Assembly: GCA_963697565.1 (NCBI GenBank)
Contig: CAVOOM010000008.1
Coordinates: 744,001 to 808,000 of the forward strand
Direction: 5' to 3'
Length of the DNA stretch: 64,000 nt
Origin: CAWFSE01 sp963697565
GTDB taxonomy: Bacteria > Actinomycetota > Actinomycetes > CAVWCF01
The translations under genes and the position numbers were made by a program. The notes beneath the pieces are model-generated. The model was not told where the DNA came from and ran no database searches. It was given only the letters and a program-made list of their open reading frames with translations. Of the stretch, positions 27,033 to 36,840 are shown one piece after another; the first letter of the stretch is position 1, and every line of letters begins with the position of its first letter.

Positions 27033-27875
27033 TCAGGCCCCCAGGCCGTGCTCGTCGAGGTACGCCGACGCCGCGGCGTACGAGCGGTCGATCCGGTCGG
27101 CGATCTTCGAGAAGTCGCGGTACTTCAGCTGCGCCGAGTCGTTGTAGCGCAGGCTGGGGGCCCCGGTCGGCAGGACGTGCACCTCGACGCCCTCGGGCAC
27201 GGCGTCGAGGTCGCTGGCGTACCGGTGGCGCCGCGCGATCTCGAAGGCGACCAACGCCACCTCCCACGGCTTGGTCGGCTTGGTGAGCGGCTCCTCGACG
27301 CGGCCGACCTGGAGCACGTAGACGGTGCGGGCGCCCATGTCGTACGCGCGGCCGAGCGGGATCGAGTCGACGATGCCGCCGTCGAGGTAGTTCTCGCCGT
27401 CCACCTCGACGGGCGGCAGCAGCCCGGGCACGGCGCACGAGGCGAGGATCGCGTCGATCAGCGGGCCGGAGTCGAAGTAGCGGGCGTTGGCCGACTCGAT
27501 GCTGGCGGCGACGCACTGGAACGGGACGGCGAGCTCCTCGAACGTCCGCGCCGGGATGGCCTCCTCGAGCATCCGGCGCAGCGGGCCGTTCGCGTGCACG
27601 TGGGTGAGGGTCCGCGCGAACGTCTTGACCTGCGTGTACAGCGAGGCGCCGAAGACGTCGCCGTCCTGGATCGACGTCCACAGGTCGGCGAGCCGGTCGA
27701 CCGAGGCGGGGGTGGGGTCGGCGGCGACCATCGCGCCGTTGATGGCGCCGATCGAGGTGCCGATCACCAGGTCGGGGGTGATGCCGCGCGCGAGCAGGGC
27801 CCGCAGCATGCCCACCTCATGGGCCCCGAGGTGCCCCCCGCCGCCGAGCACGAACGCCGTCGTCACCGGTAGCAT
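27033..27875 (-). CDS. patatin-like phospholipase (RssA type)
   Basis: 280-residue patatin-fold serine lipase. Oxyanion loop 'FVLGGGGHLGAHEVGML', nucleophile elbow 'VIGTSIGAINGAM' (GXSXG, Ser about residue 43) and the catalytic Asp in 'YLDGGIVDSIPLG' form the Ser-Asp dyad. No signal peptide is seen, so it likely acts on the inner face of the membrane. Forms a tight operon with the acyltransferase downstream. Confidence 0.9.
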   Translation of the reverse strand: MLPVTTAFVLGGGGHLGAHEVGMLRALLARGITPDLVIGTSIGAINGAMVAADPTPASVDRLADLWTSIQDGDVFGASLYTQVKTFARTLTHVHANGPLRRMLEEAIPARTFEELAVPFQCVAASIESANARYFDSGPLIDAILASCAVPGLLPPVEVDGENYLDGGIVDSIPLGRAYDMGARTVYVLQVGRVEEPLTKPTKPWEVALVAFEIARRHRYASDLDAVPEGVEVHVLPTGAPSLRYNDSAQLKYRDFSKIADRIDRSYAAASAYLDEHGLGA

Positions 27876-27897
27876 CGTCCCACTCAGCGGAGGCGGC

Positions 27898-28518
27898 CTA
27901 CTCGAACCGCGACGGGTCGCCGCCGCCCAGCCGCAGGATCTCCGGCTCGGGCCCGGACAGGTCGACCACGGTCGTCGGCTCCGACCCGCACTCTCCCGCG
28001 TCGATCACCGCGTCGATCTGGTGGTCGAGCCGCTCCTTGATCTCCCAGCCGTGCGTCATCGGCTCGTCCTCGCCGGGGAGCAGCAGGGTGCTCGACAGCA
28101 GCGGCTCGCCGAGCTCGGTGAGCAGGGCCTGGACGACGGCGTGGCGGGGGATGCGCACTCCGACGGTCAGCTTCTTGGGGTGCATGAGCCGCCGGGGCAC
28201 CTCGCGGGTCGCCGGCAGGATGAACGTGTACGCGCCCGGCGTGGACGCCTTGACCGCGCGGAACACCGAGTTGCTCACGTGCACGAACTGGCTGAGCTGG
28301 GAGAAGTCGAGGCACACCAGGGTCAGGTGGTGGCGGGCGTCGAGGTGGCGGATCGCCCGGATCCGGTCGAGCCCCTCGGTGTTGCCGAGCTGGATGCCCA
28401 GGGCGTAGCAGGAGTCGGTCGGATAGGCGATCAGGCCGCCGCCGCGCACGATGTCGGCGACCTGGCTGATGGCGCGAGGCTCCGGGTTGGCCACGTGCAC
28501 ATCGAAGTAGCGAGCCAT
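27898..28518 (-). CDS. YrdC/Sua5-domain protein (TsaC/YciO family)
   Basis: 206-residue YrdC-fold protein. It shows 'GGLIAYPTDSCYALGIQLGN', the nucleotide-binding 'RAIRHLDARHHLTLVCLD', and 'TPGAYTFILPATREVPRRLM'. In TsaC/Sua5 this fold makes threonylcarbamoyl-AMP for tRNA t6A37. The sequence 'DSCYALG' and the short C-terminus are closer to the YciO branch, whose role is less certain. ATG 28518 ('MARYFDVHVANPEPRA') is chosen; the longer upstream frame overlaps the SAM-riboswitch promoter region. Confidence 0.82.
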   Translation of the reverse strand: MARYFDVHVANPEPRAISQVADIVRGGGLIAYPTDSCYALGIQLGNTEGLDRIRAIRHLDARHHLTLVCLDFSQLSQFVHVSNSVFRAVKASTPGAYTFILPATREVPRRLMHPKKLTVGVRIPRHAVVQALLTELGEPLLSSTLLLPGEDEPMTHGWEIKERLDHQIDAVIDAGECGSEPTTVVDLSGPEPEILRLGGGDPSRFE

Positions 28519-28628
28519 GGACTGGAGCCTACGGGCGAGCCTGCGGGCGTCGGGCGCTCCGGCACCGTGTCTCGACACGCGAGACATGGGGTCGAGCACT
28601 GAGACGGGGTCTGTGTATCCTCCCTTCA

Positions 28629-28715
28629 GGTCATGAGCGCCAGCGTCAAGCCCCGGCTTGCTGGCCGGCAACCCTCTGCTCGCGGTGGGGTGCCCCGGGT
28701 GATGACCGGGCCAAG
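28629..28715 (+). ncRNA. SAM-IV riboswitch
   Basis: GGTCATGAGCGCCAGCGTC begins at 28629. It is followed by AAGCCCCGGCTTGCTGGCC, GGCAACC and, after a short variable loop, GGTGGGGTGCCCCGGGTGATGACC, ending near 28708. P1 pairs GTCAT (28630-28634) with ATGAC (28702-28706). The arrangement is that of the actinobacterial SAM-IV class, which shares the SAM-I core but lacks its P4. A TATCCT -10 candidate is at 28617. Binding of S-adenosylmethionine should reduce expression of metY-metX. Confidence 0.9.
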
Positions 28716-28757
28716 GCGGCCGTCCTCGATTCACGGGGGCTCCGCGGAGGCAAGCGC

Positions 28758-28779
28758 GGGCCCGGCGACCGCCGGGCCC
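28758..28779 (+). terminator. GC-rich hairpin downstream of the SAM-IV riboswitch
   Basis: GGGCCCGGC (28758-28766) pairs perfectly with GCCGGGCCC (28771-28779) around GACC. It lies about 45 bases after the aptamer and 177 bases before metY, where an expression-platform terminator would be expected. No T-run follows, so its role is uncertain. Confidence 0.45.
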
Positions 28780-28955
28780 CAGGGATCGACCCTAAGGACC
28801 CGAGATGTGTTGTCGCCGAATGTGTAGCCGCTGACAACGGCCCCCGCACAGCTCCCAACCGCAGCATGACCGGCCCGCGGGACCGGTCTTTCGACGCACC
28901 CGCGCGCACCGCGCACCCGTCCCGAACCCGACCGAATCCGTAGGAGAGCACTGCC

Positions 28956-30251
<1,296 letters not shown>

Positions 30252-30260
30252 CCGGTCGCC

Positions 30261-31463
30261 ATGGCGGTCTCGTCCGACAGGCCCCCTCCCGCCACCGCCG
30301 CGTGGCGGGAGGGGGACCCCCCCGCTGACCGGCGCTTCGCCGACCTCGGGGCGCTCGTGCTCGAGGGCGGCGACGCCCTGCCCTCGGTGCGCGTCGCGTA
30401 CGAGGAGTGGGGGGTCCGCGATGAGGACGGCTCCAACTCGGTGCTGGTCCTGCACGCGCTGACCGGCGACGCGCACGTGGTCGGGCCGGCGGGCCCCGGC
30501 CAGCTCACCGCGGGTTGGTGGGACGGCCTGATCGGGCCGGGCGCGCCGATCGACACCGATCGCTGGCACGTGGTCGCCCCGAATATCCTCGGCGGCTGCC
30601 AGGGCACGACCGGACCGTCCTCGCCGGCGCCGGACGGCCGGCCGTGGGGCTCGCGGTTCCCGCAGATCACCGTGCGCGACCAGGTGGCCGTCGAGGTGGC
30701 GCTCGCCGACTACCTCGGCATCGACCGCTGGGCGGCGGTGGTCGGCGGGTCGATGGGCGGGATGCGCGCCCTGGAGTGGCTGGTCGGCCAGCCCGACCGG
30801 GTGGCCGCCGGGCTGGTGCTCGCGGTGGGCGGTGAGGCGACGGCCGACCAGATCGGCACGCAGGCCGCCCAGGTGCTCGCGATCCGGTGCGACCCGAAGT
30901 GGCGCGGCGGCGACTACCACGCCGCCGCCCCGGGCGAGGGCCCGCACGCCGGCATGGGGCTCGCCCGCCGGATCGCGCACCTGACGTACCGCACCGAGTA
31001 CGAGCTGGAGGTGCGGTTCGGCCGCCAGCCGCAGGGCGACGAGGATCCGTTGCGGGGCGGGCGGTTCGCCGTGCAGTCGTACCTCGACCACCACGCCGAC
31101 AAGCTCGCGCATCGATTCGACGCGGGGACCTACGTCGCGCTGACCGAGGCGATGAGCACGCATGACGTGGGCCGCGGGCGCGGGGGGCTCGCCGCGGCCC
31201 TGGGCCGCATCACCGCGCCGGTGGTCGTCGCCGGGGTCGACACCGACCGGCTCTACCCGTTGCGGCAGCAGGAGCAGCTGGCCGAGCAGATCCCGACCGC
31301 GGTCGGCGGCTGCCGGGTGATCGCGTCGCCGTACGGCCATGACGGCTTCCTCCTCGAGCGCGACGCGGTCGCCGCCCTGGTCGCCGAGGTGCTGGTCCTG
31401 GCCGAGGACGAGATCGCCGCAGCGCGCGACCTCGATCGTGAGTCGCGCGCGGAGGCGTGCTGA
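30261..31463 (+). CDS. metX: homoserine O-acetyltransferase
   Basis: 400-residue alpha/beta-hydrolase-fold acyltransferase that acetylates homoserine with acetyl-CoA. The nucleophile elbow is 'AAVVGGSMGGMRALEWL' (Ser about residue 165). 'DTDRLYP' supplies the catalytic Asp and 'PYGHDGFLLE' the catalytic His. It also has the diagnostic 'NILGGCQGTTGPSS'. Together with metY it forms the direct sulfhydrylation route to homocysteine. Intact. Confidence 0.95.
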   Translation: MAVSSDRPPPATAAWREGDPPADRRFADLGALVLEGGDALPSVRVAYEEWGVRDEDGSNSVLVLHALTGDAHVVGPAGPGQLTAGWWDGLIGPGAPIDTDRWHVVAPNILGGCQGTTGPSSPAPDGRPWGSRFPQITVRDQVAVEVALADYLGIDRWAAVVGGSMGGMRALEWLVGQPDRVAAGLVLAVGGEATADQIGTQAAQVLAIRCDPKWRGGDYHAAAPGEGPHAGMGLARRIAHLTYRTEYELEVRFGRQPQGDEDPLRGGRFAVQSYLDHHADKLAHRFDAGTYVALTEAMSTHDVGRGRGGLAAALGRITAPVVVAGVDTDRLYPLRQQEQLAEQIPTAVGGCRVIASPYGHDGFLLERDAVAALVAEVLVLAEDEIAAARDLDRESRAEAC

Positions 31464-31530
31464 GGCAGCGCGTCCACAGGCCCGCCGCCGGGGGTTGGCG
31501 AGCCGCGCGGCGTCACGTACCGTGCCTGCC

Positions 31531-32100
31531 ATGCAGGCGAAAAGCGGCCATATGTCCGTTTCGCTGAGCGTGGCCGCCGGCCTGGTGGTGGGCCTCGCCG
31601 CGCTGCTGCTGGCTGGCTGCGGGGGCGGCGGCTCGGCCACGTCGGTGGGTCCGGCGGGGGAGTCCTCCGGCGCCGCCTCGGTGTCGCCGGAGCCGAGCGC
31701 GCCCGAGCCGAGCGCCGCGGCGAGCCCCGCCGGCGATTCGCGCGCGGCCGTCGAGCAGGCGGTCCGCGCCTACCTCGACGCCGCCAACGTCGCCATGGCC
31801 ACCGGAGACACCGCGGCCCTGCGGGCGCTGTCCACCCCCGAGTGCAGCTGCCTGCGCCTGGCCGAGTCGATCGAGGAGCTGTACGGCTCCGGCGGCCGCG
31901 CCGAGGGCGCCCGCTGGGACCTCGAGGACCTCACCGTGGTGGACGTGACCGGTGCCTCGGCGTCGGTGCGGGTCGAGGTTCCTCCGCCCGGCTATCACGA
32001 CAGGTCGAGCTGCACGGACCAAGTCCATTCCCGCGCAGCGGTTCGCAGCTGGCTCATCACTCTCACGCTCGACTCGGGTTGGCGGATCGCCGACTGTTGA
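31531..32100 (+). CDS. lipoprotein, DUF6318-like
   Basis: 189-residue lipoprotein: signal peptide, lipobox 'LLLAGCGGGG', then a Pro/Ser/Ala-rich linker and a globular domain with 'AVRAYLDAANVAMATGDTAA' and 'STPECSCLRLAESIEELY'. This pattern (helix, then a Cys-rich loop, then strands) matches the actinobacterial DUF6318 family as I recall it, which has an NTF2-like look. Located on the outer face of the membrane. The function is unknown. Confidence 0.7.
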   Translation: MQAKSGHMSVSLSVAAGLVVGLAALLLAGCGGGGSATSVGPAGESSGAASVSPEPSAPEPSAAASPAGDSRAAVEQAVRAYLDAANVAMATGDTAALRALSTPECSCLRLAESIEELYGSGGRAEGARWDLEDLTVVDVTGASASVRVEVPPPGYHDRSSCTDQVHSRAAVRSWLITLTLDSGWRIADC

Positions 32101-32121
32101 TGAGCTCGTCCGAGCGCCCGC

Positions 32122-32946
32122 GTGCGCGGTCTTGGCCGCGCGGCCTTCGTCTTCGGCCGTGATGCTCATCGCCTGTCAGTCCGGCGCTTGCGTGCGGTCT
32201 GGAGTTCGGCTGTGACGTGCAACGACGACAACAACGACGCGATCGAGGGCGCGCTGTTCATCCCGTCGACGGGGTACCGGGGCAACCCGTCGGCGCGGCA
32301 GGCCGCGGCCGACTGCCCGGACTGCCTGTGGCGGATGGCCCCCGATTGCGGGCAGACCCAGGCCGACCCGCTCGTGCTGTGCGAGAACGCCTCGCGCGGG
32401 TGCCCGCTCGGCGAGGTGCGGATGCGCGTCGACCGCTGGCGGCCGGGCGACCCGGGCTTCCGCCCGGTGGCCTCGGTCTGCATGGGCCCGCGCACGCCGC
32501 TGACCCCGGCTGCGGCCGCGCCCGCCGTGCGCGACGCGTTCATCGAGCTGCTGCCGCCGCCCGGTCCGAGCTTCCAGCCGGCCGCCGGGGGACTGGTCCA
32601 GGTGCCCACGCTGTTCGCCGCCGGCCAGCCCGGCGCGATCGGCCCGGTGTCGCTCGACCTAGGCCCGTACCCGATCGAGCTCGAGGCCACGGCGACCTGG
32701 ACGTGGGACTTCGGCGACGGCGCCGAGCAGCGGTTCACGGTGCCTGGTGGGGCGTGGCCGGACACCTCGGTGAGCCACACCTACCGCAGCCCGGGCGGCC
32801 GCGAGGTCGACGTCACCACGGCCTGGACGGGCACCTACCTGCTCGACGGCCTCGGGCCGTTCCCGATCACCGGGCCGCCGGTCACCCAGCAGGCCACGCT
32901 CGCCGTCCCCGTGCGCGAGGCCCGCAGCCAGCTGGTCGCTGACTGA
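32122..32946 (+). CDS. PKD-domain protein, probably secreted
   Basis: About 270 residues. The C-terminal part holds a PKD-like beta-sandwich, 'TWTWDFGDGAEQRFTVPGG' followed by 'TSVSHTYRSPGGREVDV'. The N-terminal part is Cys-rich ('CPDCLWRMAPDCG', 'LVLCENASRGCPLG'), implying disulfides outside the cell. No proper signal peptide is found in this frame; the region 32099-32215 has short open stretches in other frames, so an indel probably hides it. The function is unknown; PKD domains often mediate binding at the surface. Confidence 0.6.
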   Translation: MRGLGRAAFVFGRDAHRLSVRRLRAVWSSAVTCNDDNNDAIEGALFIPSTGYRGNPSARQAAADCPDCLWRMAPDCGQTQADPLVLCENASRGCPLGEVRMRVDRWRPGDPGFRPVASVCMGPRTPLTPAAAAPAVRDAFIELLPPPGPSFQPAAGGLVQVPTLFAAGQPGAIGPVSLDLGPYPIELEATATWTWDFGDGAEQRFTVPGGAWPDTSVSHTYRSPGGREVDVTTAWTGTYLLDGLGPFPITGPPVTQQATLAVPVREARSQLVAD

Positions 32947-32975
32947 CCAGCCGGCCGACCCACTGACCGACCGCC

Positions 32976-33599
32976 CTACAGGGCGGCGATCGCCTCGGCG
33001 ATCGGCGTGCCACCGCTGACCAGGTCGTACGCCATGCCATGGGTGTTGGCGGCCTCCAGCGTCGCGACGACCGCGGCGGCGACGTCGGCACGCGGCAGCA
33101 CGCCGCTCGGCAGGCCGTGGCCGGCCTCGACCAGCCCGGTGCCCGGGGCGTCCTGCAGCCCGCCGGGCCGCACGACGGTCCACGCGAGACCGGTCTCGGC
33201 GAGCGCGTCGTCGCTGGCCCGCTTGGCCGACAGGAAGCCGAACAGGAACGGCGGCCCCTCCTGCGGCCGGTCGGCCATCAGCGACGACACCTGCACCCAG
33301 CGGGTGACGCCCGCCGCCTCGGCCGCCCGCTGCGCGGCGATGCAGGCGTCCCGGTCGATGCGCTCGGGGTCGCCGCCAAGCGAGGCCCCCGCGGCGAAGA
33401 CCGCTGCCTCCGCCCCCGCCAGCACCTCGCTGAGGTCGCCCTCGAGGTCGCCTTGGACGGCGCTCGCCCCGAGCCCGGAGATCAAGGCGGCTTGCTCTTC
33501 GCTGCGCACCAGCCCGACGACCTGGTGGCCCTCGGCCACCAGTCCCTCGACCACCAGCCGGCCGACCTTGCCTGCCGCACCCAGCACCGCAACGCGCAT
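32976..33599 (-). CDS. NAD(P)-binding atypical SDR (NmrA/YwnB-like)
   Basis: 207-residue Rossmann protein with the dinucleotide motif 'VAVLGAAGKVGRLVVEGLVA' at the N-terminus, 'AEAAVFAAGASLGGDPERID', and the substrate-side 'WVQVSSLMADRP'. It lacks a clear YXXXK catalytic pair, as is usual for NmrA-like redox sensors. 'LAWTVVRPGGLQDAPGTG' is a family hallmark. Could act as an oxidoreductase or a redox-responsive regulator. Confidence 0.85.
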   Translation of the reverse strand: MRVAVLGAAGKVGRLVVEGLVAEGHQVVGLVRSEEQAALISGLGASAVQGDLEGDLSEVLAGAEAAVFAAGASLGGDPERIDRDACIAAQRAAEAAGVTRWVQVSSLMADRPQEGPPFLFGFLSAKRASDDALAETGLAWTVVRPGGLQDAPGTGLVEAGHGLPSGVLPRADVAAAVVATLEAANTHGMAYDLVSGGTPIAEAIAAL

Positions 33600-33779
33600 C
33601 TGAACTGCTCCCTGTGGTTGGTCCTCGCCCCGGGGCCCGCGTGCCGTCCGGGGGCCCTATCGAACCAGCCCGCGCATCCGGCCCCCCCGCGGGTCGCGAT
33701 CCGCTAGCGTCCAATCGGCGGCCCGAGAGGGGCGCCCCGGCGGGGGCCGGCAGCCGGCAGCGAGAGGGATGGTGAGCAG

Positions 33780-34181
33780 ATGGGCACGATCGTCGTCGGA
33801 TGGGTGGACCGCCCCGAGGGCAAGGCGGCCTTGGATCGCGCGATCGACGAGGCCAAGCTGCGCAAGGCCACGCTGCTGATCGTCCACTCCAACAAAGGCG
33901 GCACGCTGCACGACCCCGAGGCCGCCATCGAGACCGAGGACGAGCTGTTTGAGCTGCGCGAGAGCCTGAACGCCTCGGGCGTCCCCCACGAGATCCGCCC
34001 GCTGGTGCGCGGCAACGACGCGCCCGAGGACATCGTCGAGGTCGCCGAGGAGGTCGGCGCCGACTTCATCGTGATCGGCCTGCGCCGGCGCTCGCCCGTC
34101 GGCAAGCTCATCCTGGGCAGCAACGCCCAGCGCATCCTGCTCGACGCCAACTGCCCCGTGCTGGCCGTCAAGGCCGAATAG
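33780..34181 (+). CDS. universal stress protein
   Basis: 133-residue UspA-fold protein. It begins 'MGTIVVGWVDRPEGKAALDR' and ends with the ATP-binding signature 'IVIGLRRRSPVGKLILGSNA' (GX2GX9GS-type) and 'LLDANCPVLAVKAE'. Probably a dimeric ATP-binding stress protein. A ribosome site GAGAGGGATGGTGAG precedes the ATG. Divergent from the SDR gene. Confidence 0.9.
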   Translation: MGTIVVGWVDRPEGKAALDRAIDEAKLRKATLLIVHSNKGGTLHDPEAAIETEDELFELRESLNASGVPHEIRPLVRGNDAPEDIVEVAEEVGADFIVIGLRRRSPVGKLILGSNAQRILLDANCPVLAVKAE

Positions 34182-34219
34182 CCCCCGCTCGTACGCTGGC
34201 CGCATGCCACCCGCGCGCG

Positions 34220-34810
34220 ATGCCCGCCCCTCCCGCCCTGCGCCTTGCCCAGGAGCCGGCCGCCGACGCGCTGCTGAGCGCCGACCCGTTCGCCCTCCTC
34301 GTGGGCATGCTGCTGGACCAGCAGTTCCCGATGGAGCGCGCCTTCGCCGGACCCCAGCGGCTCGCCGAGCGGCTCGGGGTCGAGCGGCTCGACCCCGCCG
34401 TACTGGCAGCGATGGACCCCGAGGCCCTGGCCGCCGTGATGGCGCGGCCTCCGGTCGTGCACCGCTACCCGCGTGCGATGGCCGCGCGGATCCAGGCACT
34501 GGCAGCGGTGGTCGTCGACACGTACGGCGGCGACGCCGCGCAGGTGTGGCACGACCCGGGAACCGGCCGCGAGCTGCTGGCCAGGTTGGCTCGGCTGCCC
34601 GGGTTCGGCGACCAGAAGGCGCGCATCTTCCTGGCGCTCCTCGGCAAGCAGGTCGGGGTGCGCCCGACCGGATGGCGCGAGGCCGCCGGGGCGTACGGCG
34701 AGGCCGGGTCCCGGCGCAGCGTGGCCGATGTGGTCGATCCGGAGAGCCTGGCCGAGGTGCGGGCCTTCAAACGCGAGCAGAAGCAGGCCGCGAAGGCCGG
34801 CGGGCGGTAG
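34220..34810 (+). CDS. HhH-GPD base-excision DNA glycosylase-like protein
   Basis: 196-residue helix-hairpin-helix protein of the HhH-GPD superfamily, a short actinobacterial form. 'PFALLVGMLLDQQFPMERAF' corresponds to the conserved first helices, and the hairpin is 'LARLPGFGDQKARIFLALLG'. No iron-sulfur cysteine cluster is present. Expected to recognise damaged bases; specificity and catalytic residues cannot be fixed from sequence. Ends 180 bases before sigA. Confidence 0.8.
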   Translation: MPAPPALRLAQEPAADALLSADPFALLVGMLLDQQFPMERAFAGPQRLAERLGVERLDPAVLAAMDPEALAAVMARPPVVHRYPRAMAARIQALAAVVVDTYGGDAAQVWHDPGTGRELLARLARLPGFGDQKARIFLALLGKQVGVRPTGWREAAGAYGEAGSRRSVADVVDPESLAEVRAFKREQKQAAKAGGR

Positions 34811-34853
34811 GCCTTCCGCAGGCCCTGGATCGCCCGGCGGCGCCCCTGGCGAT

Positions 34854-34859
34854 TACAAT
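34854..34859 (+). promoter_or_regulatory. candidate -10 box of sigA
   Basis: TACAAT in the GC-rich intergenic region, 134 bases before GTG 34993. One of the few AT-rich hexamers between the HhH-GPD gene and sigA. No convincing -35 sits at the right spacing, so this is tentative. Confidence 0.35.
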
Positions 34860-34992
34860 GTCCACATCGCTGCAGGCTCGCAGCCGCCGCCCAGCCTCCA
34901 CACCCCAGGTCCACCGCTCCGGCGACCCCGGTCGGGGGTTGGCGCGTGGGCGCGCCCGCGGCCCGAGCAGCCAGACAAACGAGAGGTGGTCC

Positions 34993-36614
34993 GTGGCGGA
35001 GCCCCGTACGCGTCGTGCCCGATCCGGCCAGGACGTCGAGCCCAAGAAGTCGGCCGCACCCGCGAAGAAGGCGGCTCCCGCGAAGAAGGCGGCCCCGGCC
35101 AAGGCGGCCGCCGCCGTGAAGAAGGCGGCCCCGGCCAAGCCGGCGCCCGCGAAGAAGGCGCCCCCGGCCAAGGCGGCCGCCCCGCGAAGAAGCCCGCCAA
35201 GGCCGCGAAGGCCGCGCCCGCGAAGGCCGCCGCCCCGGCAAAGAAGGCGGCTCCCGCGAAGAAGGCCGCGACTCCCGCCAAGGCGCCGACCGCCACCAAG
35301 GCTGCGGCCCCGGCGAAGAAGCCAACGGCCGCGAAGAAGGACGCCGCCCCGCGAAGAAGGCCGCGGCTCCCACCAAGGCTGCTGCTCCGGCGAAGAAGGC
35401 CCCCGCCACGAAGGCGGCGCCGGTCAAGAAGGCCGCGCCCGCCAAGAAGGGCAAGGACGCCGCCCCGGCCGACGAGACCGCTCGAGGTCGTGCTCGAAGA
35501 GGTCGCGATCGACGACGTCGTCGTCGTCGAGACCGCGGCACCCTTGGCTCCGCTCGAGGTGCTCGAGCCCGGCGAGGCCGACATCAAGCAGGAAGAGGAG
35601 ACGGTCGCCAAGGAGGAAGAGGAGACCGAGTCCGACGACGCGAGCTTCACGATCTCCAGCACCGACGAGGCCGACGAGCCGATCCAGACGGTGCACGTCG
35701 CCGGCGCCACGGCCGACCCGGTCAAGGACTACCTCAAGCAGATCGGGCGGGTCGCGCTGCTCAACGCCGAGCAGGAGGTCGAGCTCGCCAAGCGCATCGA
35801 GGCCGGCCTGTTCGCCGAGGAGAAGCTGAACGCCGGCGACAAGATGCCGGCCAAGCTGCGCCAGGAGCTGACCTGGATCGCCGAGGACGGCAAGCGCGCC
35901 AAGAACCACCTGCTCGAGGCCAACCTGCGGCTCGTGGTGTCGCTGGCCAAGCGCTACACCGGCCGCGGCATGCTCTTCCTGGACCTGATCCAGGAGGGCA
36001 ACCTGGGCCTGATCCGCGCGGTGGAGAAGTTCGACTACACCAAGGGCTACAAGTTCTCGACGTACGCCACCTGGTGGATCCGGCAGGCGATCACCCGCGC
36101 GATGGCCGACCAGGCCCGCACGATCCGCATCCCGGTGCACATGGTCGAGGTCATCAACAAGCTCGCCCGCGTCCAGCGCCAGATGCTGCAGGACCTCGGC
36201 CGCGAGCCGACCCCGGAGGAGCTCGCCAAGGAGCTCGACATGACGCCGGAGAAGGTCGTCGAGGTCCAGAAGTACGGCCGCGAGCCGATCTCGCTGCACA
36301 CCCCGCTCGGCGAGGACGGCGACAGCGAGTTCGGCGACCTGATCGAGGACTCCGAGGCGGTCGTTCCCGCCGATGCCGTGTCGTTCACGCTGCTGCAGGA
36401 GCAGCTGCAGGGCGTCCTCGACACGCTCTCCGAGCGTGAGGCCGGTGTGGTCAGCATGCGGTTCGGCCTCACCGACGGCCAGCCCAAGACCCTCGACGAG
36501 ATCGGCAAGGTCTACGGCGTCACCCGCGAGCGGATCCGCCAGATCGAGTCCAAGACGATGAGCAAGCTGCGCCACCCCAGCCGCTCCCAGGTGTTGCGCG
36601 ACTACCTCGACTGA
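34993..36614 (+). CDS. rpoD: primary RNA polymerase sigma factor, SigA/HrdB (three frameshifts)
   Basis: Essential housekeeping sigma factor, about 540 residues. It starts at GTG 34993 with 'MAEPRTRRARSGQDVEPKKS', followed by some 130 residues of A/P/K repeats such as 'PAKKAAPAKKAAPAKAA', then an acidic stretch. Conserved sigma regions follow: 1.2 'DPVKDYLKQIGRVALLNAEQ', 2.1-2.4 'FDYTKGYKFSTYATWWIRQA', 3 and 4.2 'TRERIRQIESKTMSKLRHP'. Frameshifts near 35190, 35350 and 35485 all fall in the low-complexity N-terminus. Because the cell needs this gene, the breaks are best seen as sequencing errors. Confidence 0.93.
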
Positions 36615-36720
36615 TTCGGCTGGCCGCTTCGGGCAAAGGCGCAGGTCAGGGCGGGCCTTGTTGACCGTCGCTGAGGGGGACGCGCGGTCGCACAGCGCTC
36701 TCAGTCCAAGGTAGTGCGGG
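36595..36720 (+). repeat. sigA 3'-end repeat, copy A
   Basis: Covers the last codons of sigA ('RDYLD') and about 100 bases beyond. It is matched by 38819-38941 at roughly 75% identity, with landmarks GCGCGACTACCTCGACTGAT, GGGCAAAGGCGCAGGTCAG and CGCACAGCGCTCTCAGTCC in the same order and spacing. The two copies bracket 2.1 kb with two genes. Confidence 0.75.
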
Positions 36721-36840
36721 CAGGTTGGGGGGTCGCACCGACGTCCTCTGTGGGTAGGGATCGGTCGCGGAGCCCCGCCTGTGGATGGCTCTCCGCCGGG
36801 GCCGGGCGATCACGGCCCCAACGTGCTCCGCGGCGGGCCG

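Noticed and set aside
26013..27872. 619-codon plus-strand frame opposite the acyltransferase and patatin genes
   Set aside because: Low-complexity Gln/Arg/Gly composition and no motif; antisense shadow.
35040..35470. Imperfect tandem DNA repeats considered as a CRISPR-like or satellite array
   Set aside because: They are codon-level AAPAKKA repeats of the sigma-factor tail, without spacers of constant size.
36776..36800. Partial match to the palindrome half-site (CTGTGGATGGCTCTCCGCC)
   Set aside because: Only the first 8 bases match exactly and there is no symmetric second arm.
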